From Candidatus Bathycorpusculum termitum (GTDB lineage Archaea > Thermoproteota > Bathyarchaeia > Bathyarchaeales > Bathycorpusculaceae), in contig JAIRTW010000031.1 of the NCBI GenBank assembly GCA_031254875.1, forward strand, positions 1-48,224: 48,224 nt of DNA, given 5' to 3'. How positions within the stretch are numbered: position 1 is the first letter of the stretch; every line of letters starts with the position of its first letter. Under the pieces are notes generated by a model. That model did not search any database and was not told the origin of the DNA. It saw nothing but the letters and a program-made list of their open reading frames with translations. Position numbers and translations under genes: made by a program. Positions 26,741-35,167 of this stretch are shown here, piece by piece.

Positions 26741-27502
26741 CTATTCTGAGCCAAAGAACGATTCCAGTTTGGACGTCTCCGATTTTTTGAGCACCGATGC
26801 ACAATCTTTTGGGTCTAGCGCTTTAAACTCTAAGCCTAATGTGGACAGCAGACGTTGTACGTCCTTGGCGAGGCTTGGTGCAACGAGGACTGCGCGGACG
26901 GGACGGTTAACTTTGGCTTTGATTGGGGCGATGTATTTTGAGAGTTGCAATGCAGCGTCTTTGGAGGCTGCACGGCGTTTAACTTCGACAATAACGAGCC
27001 TACCGTCTTTGTCTTCGCCATAGATGTCTACAAAACCGGGTTCAATATGTTTCTCCCAGCTGATGGGTTTGAAGCCTTCTTCAAGCAGGCTGGGTTTGAG
27101 AAGTATGGCACGGTGCATGTCGTCTTCGCTTGCATGCAACAGAAACTCGCCAGCATCTAAGAGATTGAGTGCTGAAACCATCAAAACTTCATCGAATGTT
27201 ACTTTTACGCTCTCACGGGGTTTGCTGCGGATGCCTTGTATTTCGAGTTTGTTATCTTTAACCTCGACATGAAAGACACCGCCGGCGGGTTGCCAGTTAA
27301 CAGGCTCATACCCGGTTGGACGATGGATAAGCAGGGAGCCATCTGATTTGACGATAAGGAGGCGTTCGCCTTTTTCTAACGTTGAACTGGCTCTTCCGTC
27401 ATAGTACACATGACAGTTACCCGCGACAAGAAGCGTGCGCCGCTGGGCAAACGCGCGTTCGATCAAGATAACGGCTTCTGCTAATGTGGGTTCTTTTAGC
27501 AT
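26741..27502 (-). CDS. nucS: Endonuclease NucS (EndoMS mismatch nuclease)
   Basis: 253 aa from ATG at 27502; an earlier GTG/ATG extension of 64 residues is not homologous. The N-terminal DNA-binding half is followed by a RecB-like nuclease domain with GFVDIYGEDKDGRLVIVEVKRR: Asp159, Glu173 and Lys175 form the D...E-x-K active site, with Gln186 after. The extreme C-terminus KLESFFGSE (residues 245-253) fits a PCNA-binding PIP box. Family members cut both strands at mismatches or process branched DNA with the sliding clamp. It is divergent from the methyltransferase gene, with 75 nt between. Confidence 0.93.
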   Translation of the reverse strand: MLKEPTLAEAVILIERAFAQRRTLLVAGNCHVYYDGRASSTLEKGERLLIVKSDGSLLIHRPTGYEPVNWQPAGGVFHVEVKDNKLEIQGIRSKPRESVKVTFDEVLMVSALNLLDAGEFLLHASEDDMHRAILLKPSLLEEGFKPISWEKHIEPGFVDIYGEDKDGRLVIVEVKRRAASKDAALQLSKYIAPIKAKVNRPVRAVLVAPSLAKDVQRLLSTLGLEFKALDPKDCASVLKKSETSKLESFFGSE

Positions 27503-27577
27503 TGCAAGTTTATTATTTTGGTGCAAAGTGTTTTTCCGCCAATGTATTTTAGTCAGGGCTTGGGTACATAAGATTTC

Positions 27578-28144
27578 TTGAGTGAAACACAGTTGACCGC
27601 TTGGAAAGCTAAGCGTAACATAATGAAGCGCTACAACATAACAGCCGAAATGTATGATGAACGTTACTTTGAGGAGCAGAACAGGAAATATCAAAAAGCT
27701 CTCGAAAATGTTGACGTGAAAGGTTTGGGGGTTTTGGATGTAGGGTGTGGTTCAGGTTTGTTTTTTTCTTATGCAACAACGCAGACAGCAGTTGTTGTGG
27801 GTATGGATGTCTCACATGGGCTTTTGCTCAAAGCAAAAGAGCGGGCAGAACAGTTCGGGAATGTTTTTTTGGTGCAAGCCGACGCGGACCATCTACCGTT
27901 TAGAGAGAACTTTTTTGGAGCGGTGTTCGCTTTCACGATGCTACAGAATATGCCTAAACCCGCAGATACCATAGCGGAACTCAGAAGGGTTGTGGAAACA
28001 AACGGTAGAGTGATTGTGACGGGGTTAAAGAAGGCGTTTACCCTTAGCAAGTTTATGGATATATTGGAGGATTCTAAGATGCAACTAACGGTTTTTGTTG
28101 ATGAGAATTCCCTAAACTGCTATGTTGCCGTGTTAGCCGCTTAA
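27578..28144 (+). CDS. SAM-dependent methyltransferase
   Basis: 188 aa, class I Rossmann methyltransferase of the UbiE/Methyltransf_11 type. Motif I is VLDVGCGSGLFFSY, motif II is VVGMDVSHGLL, ADADHLPFRENFFGAVFAFTMLQNM is the post-acidic loop and motif IV, and ELRRVVETNGRVIVTG is motif VI. The substrate is unknown. The start given is TTG at 27578; the ATG at 27623 (MKRYNITAEMYDERY) is a good alternative. Its end overlaps the next minus-strand gene by 12 nt, tail to tail. Confidence 0.88.
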   Translation: MSETQLTAWKAKRNIMKRYNITAEMYDERYFEEQNRKYQKALENVDVKGLGVLDVGCGSGLFFSYATTQTAVVVGMDVSHGLLLKAKERAEQFGNVFLVQADADHLPFRENFFGAVFAFTMLQNMPKPADTIAELRRVVETNGRVIVTGLKKAFTLSKFMDILEDSKMQLTVFVDENSLNCYVAVLAA

Positions 28145-29416
28145 CATCTGTACATCAGCCGCTTCACCGTTGTCTGCAAAGATACCAACAGCAACTCGAT
28201 TTATGCCACCTGGATAGGTTTTGTCAAGGGGCAACTCCACATACCAGTATGGAACTAGCGCTAAAGAGTCTCCGCGGGGATGCGGGAAAAGCTCAATGTA
28301 GACAGGGTCACCCTTCGAGCTAAAACCGCTTGTCTGTTCTCCATCGATAAACCATGTGAGAGTTTTGATATAGTCTCTAGCGGCAACAACTGCTTGCTGT
28401 TCGTTGAGATTTAGATCAGTACTGCCAACGGTGAAAAAGAAATAGCCGTCCATAAGCGTTAATAAGACGCGGTCTTGGAAGACCATACGGAGGCATTTAG
28501 CATTAAAGTTTATGTCATTTTCGGTGTACAGCCAGAAAAACTCTGCGATTTCGCCTTTGAGAGTGATTTGAAGTTTCAGGTTGCCTGATGTCACAACTAT
28601 ATTCTCTGTTTGATTAACAGTGTCAAGGAGGAGGCCCATTTCATCTATGTATTCATCACCGGAGTAAGTTTTGTAGGCTTCCAGTGTGTTTTTGGCGGTC
28701 TGCAGGATACCAATGCCGTCCGCCTGTTTTTTTGTGTAAAGTTGTGAGTCGTATTTTAGCCTGAGTTCATAGAGGAAAAAGTGATTATCGCGAAAACGAA
28801 ATTCAGCATCAATAGTACTTTGGCCGCTGGAAAGGGAGTACTTGAGGATTTCCTCAATTACGTCTATTTCGCTACGGTACTGTAGTATATTATCCAAAAG
28901 TTTAACCGTATATTTTGAAGTGTCAATTTGTGCGACATCCTGCAACAGACCAGCGACTTTATTTGTATTTACACCCCATGAGAGTAACTGCTGGTTTTGG
29001 GCTTCAAGTCTGGATTGGGCAACTGAAAGCTGATTTAAAGTGTTGAACTGGACAGCTGTGAAGGCGGAGAGCAGGATAACTGTAGCCAGCAACACTGCAA
29101 AGATAGTTTTCCATCTAAACGATAGTTTTATGCGGCGTTTAGGTTCAATTTCAGGTGTTTCCTCCACACCCTTCATGGCACTAACCGTTGCTCTGCCAAA
29201 CGAGGAAAGTTTGTATCTACCGTTTTCCATTTTGTAGATGAGCTCGCCGAGGTTTTCTAGATGGTAAGTCAAGTTAGAGCTGGATACACCAATATGATCC
29301 GCAATCTCCATGAACGTCATGGGCTTATCGTTTAACATGCGCAGGATTTTGCGGCGGACTGGATGCTTAAGTGACGTGAACATTATGGAGTAGATTTCTT
29401 CCTCAGAGCCATCCAT
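28133..29416 (-). CDS. Membrane-anchored winged-helix (ArsR-like) regulator
   Basis: 427 aa. Residues 8-85 form a winged helix of the ArsR type (SLKHPVRRKILRMLNDKPMTFMEIADHIGVSSSNLTYHLENL). A single membrane helix follows at 104-124, then a short coiled coil, then a large domain of about 270 residues ending VGIFADNGEAADVQM. With the DNA-binding end cytoplasmic, the C-terminal domain would be outside, suggesting one-component sensing across the membrane. The ligand is unknown. A TATA box 29 nt before the ATG suggests a leaderless mRNA. Confidence 0.8.
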   Translation of the reverse strand: MDGSEEEIYSIMFTSLKHPVRRKILRMLNDKPMTFMEIADHIGVSSSNLTYHLENLGELIYKMENGRYKLSSFGRATVSAMKGVEETPEIEPKRRIKLSFRWKTIFAVLLATVILLSAFTAVQFNTLNQLSVAQSRLEAQNQQLLSWGVNTNKVAGLLQDVAQIDTSKYTVKLLDNILQYRSEIDVIEEILKYSLSSGQSTIDAEFRFRDNHFFLYELRLKYDSQLYTKKQADGIGILQTAKNTLEAYKTYSGDEYIDEMGLLLDTVNQTENIVVTSGNLKLQITLKGEIAEFFWLYTENDINFNAKCLRMVFQDRVLLTLMDGYFFFTVGSTDLNLNEQQAVVAARDYIKTLTWFIDGEQTSGFSSKGDPVYIELFPHPRGDSLALVPYWYVELPLDKTYPGGINRVAVGIFADNGEAADVQMLSG

Positions 29417-29440
29417 ACTTGCAGTATAGGGCGGCTTCTC

Positions 29441-29449
29441 TGTATAAAA
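29441..29449 (-). promoter_or_regulatory. TATA box of the winged-helix regulator gene
   Basis: TTTTATACA on the minus strand, centred 29 nt before the ATG at 29416, fitting leaderless transcription. The remaining gap to 29734 shows no gene or RNA that I can recognise. Confidence 0.55.
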
Positions 29450-29734
29450 CTTGCCTAAAGTATCGCAAAAAAAGAGCCCGTGTTAGCTGTAAATTTTTTA
29501 TAGTTACTGTAAGCTCGTTATTCACACAACTAATAGACGATGCAGGTAGCTGTATTTAGGTTTGGCGAGTTCTATTTATGGTACAGGCGTGTGGATCCTT
29601 GCAAGCCGAAAGAGATTTTGAACTATTGATAGGAGTAGGGTAAAAGTAAAAGGTTCTATTGCTCTCAGAGACCATCGATAGACATGTTTAGATCCACCGG
29701 CAGGTTTAAAGAGTCCAGCAGAATTTGCACATGA

Positions 29735-30358
29735 CTAATCTTTTTCTAAGGGGTTTTCTTCTGCTGGTTCTTCCTGTAGCGGTTCTGCGGCTTCGGTCTT
29801 CTGCTTCTCCGCCGACAACAGCATTTCGATGAGTTTCTTTTGATCCACCTCTGCTTGTGTCCGCCAATCCAAAAACAGCTGGCCCCGCTCATCCTGCATG
29901 ATGTAGCCATGGCGGATATAGCGGTCGAGGTTTAAACCCACTTTCCAGCCGGGTATCTTTTCACCCAACAGTTTTTCAACGTCTTTACGGTTTGTCTGCC
30001 CTTTTTTGCTGATGATGTAGCTGATTGTTACGGCTAAACCTGCGAGATCATCTATGCGCCAACCCATCAACTTATCTTTAGTGGCAACATCGCGTAATAC
30101 CACAAAGAAGCGGGCTTTATCCAGCTCCTCAAGGGTGGGTTTCTCAGAGATTTTCTCTTCCTCGAAAACGGTTTTAACCTCCATATCCATCGGCGCTAGG
30201 TAATCATCCAAGACATCGAGTACTTTTGGGTAATCACTACCCAGCGCCTTATGCAACTCCCAACCCTTCACACCGGGTTTGGCATGGCGCTTGTAGAAGA
30301 GCATCTGGGCAATTTTCTTGACTTTACCTGCATAGAGACCTTTTTTTCTTGCACTCAT
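29735..30358 (-). CDS. Nse3/MAGE-like winged-helix (KITE) subunit of an SMC complex
   Basis: 207 aa. Two winged-helix-like halves are seen: residues about 10-65 (AQMLFYKRHAKPGVKGWELHKAL, then YPKVLDVLDDYLAPMDMEVKTV) and about 95-165 (LAGLAVTISYIISKKGQTNRKDVEKLLG, YIRHGYIMQDERGQLFLDWR). The order and spacing resemble Nse3/MAGE proteins: a region before a middle strand (FFVVLRD), a GL-led helix, a long wing and a FLxWR-like end. The last 35 residues are acidic and disordered. Such KITE dimers bind the kleisin and DNA in SMC complexes. Its ATG overlaps the stop of the kleisin gene (ATGA). The context makes the role likely; the exact KITE subtype (Nse1, Nse3 or ScpB) is inference. Confidence 0.62.
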   Translation of the reverse strand: MSARKKGLYAGKVKKIAQMLFYKRHAKPGVKGWELHKALGSDYPKVLDVLDDYLAPMDMEVKTVFEEEKISEKPTLEELDKARFFVVLRDVATKDKLMGWRIDDLAGLAVTISYIISKKGQTNRKDVEKLLGEKIPGWKVGLNLDRYIRHGYIMQDERGQLFLDWRTQAEVDQKKLIEMLLSAEKQKTEAAEPLQEEPAEENPLEKD

Positions 30359-31182
30359 AGCGGTCTACCTTCTTTCCATTTCTGCCAATCCTCACAGGAC
30401 ACTGCAATTGGGACAGAGGCTGATTGAACCGTCAAAGCCGCCTCATGGGGCACCTCGTAGGGAATTATAAACACCGTTTCCTCTAGCCGATCAATTTCCA
30501 AGGTGGCATAACCATAAGTAACCAGAAAGCTTGTAAGAAACGCCCGTTGCACAGTCTCTGGGTAGGTGTCGGTTCCGATGAAATCCCAGTAATCAATTTT
30601 TCCGTCTGTGCCTTTTTCTTTGACTCTGAGTTTGAGTTCCTGCCAGTAGCATTCGAGTTCTTCGCCAAATTCCTTGTCGCTTAGCACCTGTTGCTTAACC
30701 ATCTCGGCACGGCTCACCGAGCCGATTTCAACCGCATCAACATCTATGTCCCGCCAGCGCGTCCCAAGAGGCTCCAATGCATCCCAATAAAGCAACCCCT
30801 GTGCAAGATTATGGAGATTTAGTTGCTCGAATTCAACCAACGGCGTCCAAACAGAGGTAAAAACTCTAATCATGCCCTCTTTTGAAGTCTGGCGGATTTT
30901 CTCCTCCAAAAGAAACGGATCTGTATAGAGGGAAGTGGAACGTTGTTTAACCCATTCGCTTTGAATTTTGATAACGGAAGCAAGGTGATGAAGCGCTTCA
31001 GCGTCAAGTTCAAGCTCATTGGGATGTTTCCAATGAGGAAAATATTGCTTTACTACAACAATAATGTCGTCCACATTTAGGGTAAAGGGATCTACTTGTT
31101 TGTTTTCGATGGCAACGCACATTTCGATAATACGCTCAAGGTTCTCTCGACCCAGCTTCTTGTCGTGTTTACCAGCGATCAC
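30355..31182 (-). CDS. Kleisin (ScpA/Nse4-like) subunit of an SMC complex
   Basis: 275 aa. The N-terminal part follows ScpA: a helix LERIIEMCVAIENKQVDPFTLN, DDIIVVVKQYFP, then LDAEALHHLASVIKIQSEW (residues 59-77), the position of the ScpA helix that binds the SMC neck. The C-terminal region has a kleisin-type winged helix (VQRAFLTSFLVTYGYATLEIDRLEETVFIIP, residues 211-241) that would bind the SMC head from below. The middle is Trp-rich and could bind the KITE protein. The gene overlaps the SMC gene upstream and the KITE gene downstream by 4 nt each. The family call is by pattern only. Confidence 0.65.
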   Translation of the reverse strand: MIAGKHDKKLGRENLERIIEMCVAIENKQVDPFTLNVDDIIVVVKQYFPHWKHPNELELDAEALHHLASVIKIQSEWVKQRSTSLYTDPFLLEEKIRQTSKEGMIRVFTSVWTPLVEFEQLNLHNLAQGLLYWDALEPLGTRWRDIDVDAVEIGSVSRAEMVKQQVLSDKEFGEELECYWQELKLRVKEKGTDGKIDYWDFIGTDTYPETVQRAFLTSFLVTYGYATLEIDRLEETVFIIPYEVPHEAALTVQSASVPIAVSCEDWQKWKEGRPL

Positions 31183-33098
31183 TTGACAACCTCCCGCACA
31201 AGAGATTTTCCTTCAAGACTCTGGACAGTAATGACATTGGCGTCCTGCTGGACAAAAGTAATTTGACTAGGCGTAATGACAACGTACTGGGAGGTGGCAT
31301 CTTTTATCATGGCAACCAACACCTTGGCTATCATTTCACGGTTTTTTGGATCCATGTGGATATCATATTCGTCTACAGCACGAAAAGGCGAGCGAACATG
31401 TTGCTGTAATGCCAACAAAAACCCCATAGTAGCAGTTGTGCGTTCGCCGCCGCTTTGCGTGTAAGCATCGAGTGCAACAGGCCGGCTACCTTTGAAACCC
31501 ACATAGATGTCTAAACCGGCAACTGTTATGTCCTGAACGTTGGACAGTTGAACTTCACCGGTCGCCAAAGTTTGGCTCATTATGCGCTGGTACTCTAAAT
31601 TGACGCGGTCGAGTAGTTGCTCCATAACAGAGCGCCAAGCAGCCATGCGAATCTTGACTTCTTCAAGCGTTTTCTCACGGTTTTCAGCAACAAGCCGCAC
31701 CTTCTCTTTAAGTTCAAAGTAGAGTTTTGAGTAGGATTCGTATTGCCGCTCAATCTCCTCTGAGACCCCTGAGAGCGCAACTAGATGGCCGTCGGTTAAT
31801 CCCATTTCCGCTTGGATTTCGTTTGCAGATTTTACTACGGCAATGCGTTCGCCTGTTGTCTGCGCTTTGGCGAGGGCGCTATTGAGGTTTTCTTGAGCTT
31901 CTTTGAGGGATTTCTCGGTGGTTTCCTGTTCTTTAGCGGCACGTTCTCGTTTGAAATCCAAAAGGGCAAGGGCGATACGTTTGTCAAACGCCCCGACGGT
32001 GATTTTGTTAGTGGACTCTTCGAGGCGTTGCATTACGGTTTTGTTGGCGGCGATTTGTTTGGTTGCTTTCTCTATCTGTTGCTGGGATATCTCAAGCATT
32101 TCTCTGAGGCTCTCAGGACGCAGGAGCTTGAATTGGCTAATGTCTGTGATTGATTCGAGGTGTTCTGCTTCAAAGAGTAGCTGTTCCGCAAGGGAAAGCT
32201 GGGATTGGTTTTGGGCGGCTTTACGTTCCAAACCAAGGCGCTCCTCAAACATGAGTTTGAGTTCATCTTTAAGCGTCTGTTGCTCGACACGCTGCCCATC
32301 CATTTCGCCGATGAGCGCGTGGCGTTCATCTTCAATTTTGCCCAGCGTCTGCTGAGTACGGTTAAAATTAGCCTGTAACCCCTTCACAATGCCTTCTCGA
32401 CGTTCAACTTCAGCCCAAACCAGTTCGCGATCCAAAAATCGCCTTTTGAGCTGAAGTTGCTTTTTTTCTTGGAATTTCTCGTATTGTTCACGCCAGTAGT
32501 TGAGGGTCTGTTCAGCCTGCTCGAGTAGTTTGCCCACGGATTCTTCCTGTGTTAGGATACGAGTAAGCTTGGTTTTGGCCGCTACCACGTTTTCACGAAA
32601 AGACTCCAAGCCCACGGCTTCTTCAACCATACGGAGTTTGTCTATGTTACTTAGCACGCTAAACTGTTCCACCATGTTCTGGTGCATGATGATGAGCATG
32701 TTGTCAGGGTCCACTCCGAATTTGCCCAAAAACCGTTCCACATCTTGTTTTGATGCAACATGGTTTTCGAGTTCAAACCAGTATTTGCCGTCCCGGCGCA
32801 GAATCCGCGTTAGAAAAAGCTGATCTTTGTTGTATTTGGGTTCGGGGCGTCTGCTACCTTGTTTTGTGTTATCTAAGATAAGGGTGACACGGGCTTGGTC
32901 TTGTCCCCAGCGAATGAGATCGCTGAGTTTACGGCTACGCTCTGTGCTGGTCTGCCCCAATCCTACGCTGATGGCAAGCAAAAGAGAGGATTTTCCTGCG
33001 CCGTTGGGACCACCAATTACGTTAACACCCTGCTTGAAGGGCACTCGGGCGTATTCGTAACTCATAAAATTTTCAACGATAAGTTCTCGAATTAACAC
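31179..33098 (-). CDS. Short SMC5/6-like ATPase
   Basis: 639 aa from GTG at 33098, chosen because GAGGC lies 8 nt upstream and the family N-terminus (IRELIVENFMSYEYARV) begins there; a GTG at 33161 is possible. Walker A is GGPNGAGKSS (about 29-38), followed by AISVGLGQTS, an SMC5/6-style stretch. The Q-loop is MLIIMHQNMVEQF. The C-terminal head has signature QSGGERTTATMGFLLALQ and Walker B FRAVDEYDIHMDPKNRE, both closer to Smc5/Smc6 than to Smc1-4 or Rad50. The coiled-coil arms between (about 190-500) are very short, and I see neither an SMC hinge domain nor a Rad50 CxxC hook. A canonical SMC has about 1100-1200 aa. Confidence 0.85.
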   Translation of the reverse strand: MLIRELIVENFMSYEYARVPFKQGVNVIGGPNGAGKSSLLLAISVGLGQTSTERSRKLSDLIRWGQDQARVTLILDNTKQGSRRPEPKYNKDQLFLTRILRRDGKYWFELENHVASKQDVERFLGKFGVDPDNMLIIMHQNMVEQFSVLSNIDKLRMVEEAVGLESFRENVVAAKTKLTRILTQEESVGKLLEQAEQTLNYWREQYEKFQEKKQLQLKRRFLDRELVWAEVERREGIVKGLQANFNRTQQTLGKIEDERHALIGEMDGQRVEQQTLKDELKLMFEERLGLERKAAQNQSQLSLAEQLLFEAEHLESITDISQFKLLRPESLREMLEISQQQIEKATKQIAANKTVMQRLEESTNKITVGAFDKRIALALLDFKRERAAKEQETTEKSLKEAQENLNSALAKAQTTGERIAVVKSANEIQAEMGLTDGHLVALSGVSEEIERQYESYSKLYFELKEKVRLVAENREKTLEEVKIRMAAWRSVMEQLLDRVNLEYQRIMSQTLATGEVQLSNVQDITVAGLDIYVGFKGSRPVALDAYTQSGGERTTATMGFLLALQQHVRSPFRAVDEYDIHMDPKNREMIAKVLVAMIKDATSQYVVITPSQITFVQQDANVITVQSLEGKSLVREVVK

Positions 33099-33423
33099 TA
33101 AGCTACGCCTCTGTTTGGAACTCAGATTATGGAAAAAACGGCTTATTAAACAATTTGACACCTACATGCAAAAACAATCAGCCGGGAATACAACCCTTCG
33201 GTAGAGCAGACACAAAAACATGCACCGTAGAGACCAGATAAGATGACAGCGGTTCATCAACATCAATACATGTTCCAGTGAGCCTTTTTCACATCTGCCC
33301 GCTACAACGGAACATAAAAGTTAATGCCAACGTACTCAACAACACGAGAGGGTATGCTGGTTATGGACATATGGATTTTTTAAGCTAAAAGTTTTTATTT
33401 CTCTACCATGGGGAGTAGCCGTT

Positions 33424-33672
33424 ATGAAGTTCGCTGAAATTGCCATCTTGCTTAGAGAAATAATAGATAGTTGTCCGGGATTAGACGGAAACGTCATCAC
33501 ATTAATTCCTCAAAAAGCGATGTACCCGGCTTATCAAGGATACCACATCAACATAAAAGGAAACGTATCCAGGGAATGCTTGGGCGGACTGCGGAAAATC
33601 GTCGAAGGCCACGATTTAGCTATGCAGATCAAAGCAGACTGTGTAGTGGTCTACGAAGCGCGATCTATCTAA
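33424..33672 (+). CDS. Small hypothetical protein (82 aa), probably frameshifted
   Basis: Protein-like sequence beginning MKFAEIAILLREIIDSCPGL and including a GNVSRECLGGLRKIVEGHDLAM segment, with GGGGAG 9 nt upstream of the ATG. No family is recognised. Just past its stop, another frame continues open to 33776 and encodes plausible protein (LNRIQKEPEQQINLFEQTPKD), so the original gene may have been about 118 aa. It is divergent from the SMC operon. Confidence 0.6.
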   Translation: MKFAEIAILLREIIDSCPGLDGNVITLIPQKAMYPAYQGYHINIKGNVSRECLGGLRKIVEGHDLAMQIKADCVVVYEARSI

Positions 33673-33776
33673 ACCGCATCCAAAAAGAACCCGAACAACA
33701 AATCAACCTCTTTGAGCAGACACCTAAAGATCTTTCTGCAACGATAGACAGGCAACACTGGAACGAAGAGATATAG
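33673..33776 (+). pseudogene. Possible out-of-frame tail of the preceding small gene
   Basis: In the -1 frame relative to 33424-33672 the sequence reads on as IYLNRIQKEPEQQ...DLSATIDRQHWNEEI before a stop at 33776. The switch point contains a tandem ATCTATCT. Loss of one 4-nt unit would explain the frame change. It could instead be chance. Confidence 0.35.
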
Positions 33777-33842
33777 AAAACAGTTCGACCCAACGTCAAC
33801 AATAAAATTTCAAACTATATCATCAGCCCACTATTAAGAGCG

Positions 33843-33883
33843 GGTAACAAAAATTTGAGAGTATTTCAAAAAGGATTATGAAC
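33843..33883 (+). repeat. Left terminal inverted repeat of the IS1-like element
   Basis: Begins GGTAACAAAAATTTGAGAG and ends GGATTATGAAC. It pairs with the right repeat at 34593-34633. It also holds the stop codon of the transposase remnant (33866-33868). Confidence 0.8.
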
Positions 33884-34572
33884 AAGGTTCCAGATTTCCT
33901 CTCGCGAGCCGTTGACATGAAAACGAGCAAACAGAAAAACCGACAAATCAATCATACACAAACTACACGAAACCATACAAGTCTTCCAACGAAACCACCC
34001 ACACCAATACCGCTGCCAAAAATTACTCCGCCCCACCCCACACATCTGAGCCTTAATCTAAAACCAACAACCCAGACAAAAATCAACTCCACATAAGCCC
34101 CCCAATTATCAGCAAAGAAAACCCAACCACCAACTGCAACAACCTATCAAGCATTTTCTTTAGCGTTTGAGCACTTCAGCTTCCACATTCCCAAACCACA
34201 AGTCCACCGGTAGTTCGACAGCATGCCTTCCACACCCAGACTTTGTTTTTTTGAGCGTAAAAAGTACCACATCTCATCAAGCTCAATAATGACCTCGCCT
34301 TGCGGGATGGGCTTTTCATAGGTTTTTAGAGCAAAATTCTTCACCCAATACAGTATGGTGGAGGATTCGACTTTGAGCATGCAACCAATGGCATTCACGG
34401 ATAAACCAACAACGTAGAGATAGAGGGCAAAGGCGCGTTTGGTGGCGTTTTTATCCTTTGTTTGTGTGAACTGACGTTTGCAGTCCTTGCATTTGCAGCG
34501 TTGTCTATTGTGATTAAAACCTGCCTTTACGCAACGCTGGCTACCACACTTGGAACATTCCATAACTATCAC
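33866..34572 (-). pseudogene. IS1-family transposase, frameshifted remnant
   Basis: The first 141 codons (34572 to 34147) are open: a zinc-ribbon CSKCGSQRCVKAGFNHNRQRCKCKDCKRQF, a helix-turn-helix (GLSVNAIGCMLKVESSTILYWVKN) and the first catalytic Asp in EVIIELDEMWYFLRSKKQ. Further on, the second catalytic block is still readable in another frame (ADNWGAYVELI, about 34084-34116), and the C-terminus in yet another (MIDLSVFLFARFHVNGSREE, about 33896-33955). Several frameshifts and stops mean it cannot make active transposase. The N-terminal DNA-binding part could still be expressed. Confidence 0.8.
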
Positions 34573-34592
34573 AAGTACAAAGGACTAAAACA

Positions 34593-34633
34593 GCTCACAA
34601 TCCTTTTTGCAATACTCTCAAAAATTTGTTGCC
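34593..34633 (-). repeat. Right terminal inverted repeat of the IS1-like element
   Basis: On minus it begins GGCAACAAATTTTTGAGAG and ends GGATTGTGAGC, matching the left repeat with five or six differences. It sits 20 nt upstream of the transposase start. Confidence 0.8.
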
Positions 34634-34762
34634 AGTAAATTCAGCAACAAATATCCTACGGACATTGAGTATGTCAATAAACGTAGGTGCAGAACATGCT
34701 CATCACTATGAACTTCTTCAGCAACGTTTCGTCACCTAGCCAGCCGGGTTTACGGTCTTGGC

Positions 34763-35167
34763 TTAGGTGATGCTCACGTTCTGAATGTCAAAGTAACGTT
34801 TCGCTAAAAAGCGTAGACGTTCAGCATTTTTGCCGTTTTTACCTATTGCGACGCCCTTGTCTTTAGGGTTGACTGTGATGACTGCCATCTTTTTGCCGTC
34901 GGTACGTTCACTGACGCGGATTTCGCGGACTGCTGCAGGCTTTAAGGCGTTTTTCATAAATGTTGCAGGATCTTCGCTGTATTCGATGATTTCGTGTTTT
35001 TTGCCGGTCATGCGTTCAAGGGTGTGGATATTGCGTCCACCTTTGCCTATGGCGACACCGACTTGGCCTTGGTTGACAATGAAGATTGCACGTTCTTGTT
35101 CTTCGTCTATGATACAGTCTTTTACACTAGCGCCGCTGATACTTTCAAAGAGAGCGATGTATCGCAT
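34763..35167 (-). CDS. nusA: NusA-like KH-domain transcription factor
   Basis: 134 aa with two KH domains, each with its GxxG loop: VGVAIGKGGRNIHTLERM and GVAIGKNGKNAERLRFLAKRYF. It corresponds to archaeal NusA, which lacks the S1 and NTD of bacterial NusA and binds RNA near the polymerase. The coordinates use the only standard start, ATG at 35167. However, homology appears to begin 11 codons earlier (ITTGIKITCDEM), with GGAGGAG (35206-35212) 5 nt before an in-frame ATC at 35200, and no standard start exists between the L30e stop and 35167. It is the last gene of the rpoB-rpoA-rpl30e unit. Confidence 0.93.
   Translation of the reverse strand: MRYIALFESISGASVKDCIIDEEQERAIFIVNQGQVGVAIGKGGRNIHTLERMTGKKHEIIEYSEDPATFMKNALKPAAVREIRVSERTDGKKMAVITVNPKDKGVAIGKNGKNAERLRFLAKRYFDIQNVSIT

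Larger units (their letters stand above)
33843..34633 (-). mobile_element. Degenerate IS1-family insertion sequence
   Basis: A 791-bp element bounded by 41-bp terminal inverted repeats (33843-33883 and 34593-34633) that share 35 or 36 positions. The transposase reads inward from the right end and is broken. I see no convincing target-site duplication, so the insertion is probably old. It lies between the small gene at 33424 and nusA, where many archaea instead have ribosomal protein genes. Confidence 0.82.

Noticed and set aside
27503-27694. 64-residue N-terminal extension of nucS
   Set aside because: It would cross the divergent methyltransferase start and is not part of the NucS fold.
33878-34096. 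72-codon Pro/Thr-rich plus-strand frame
   Set aside because: It lies inside the IS1-like element antisense to the transposase remnant; its composition is a by-product.
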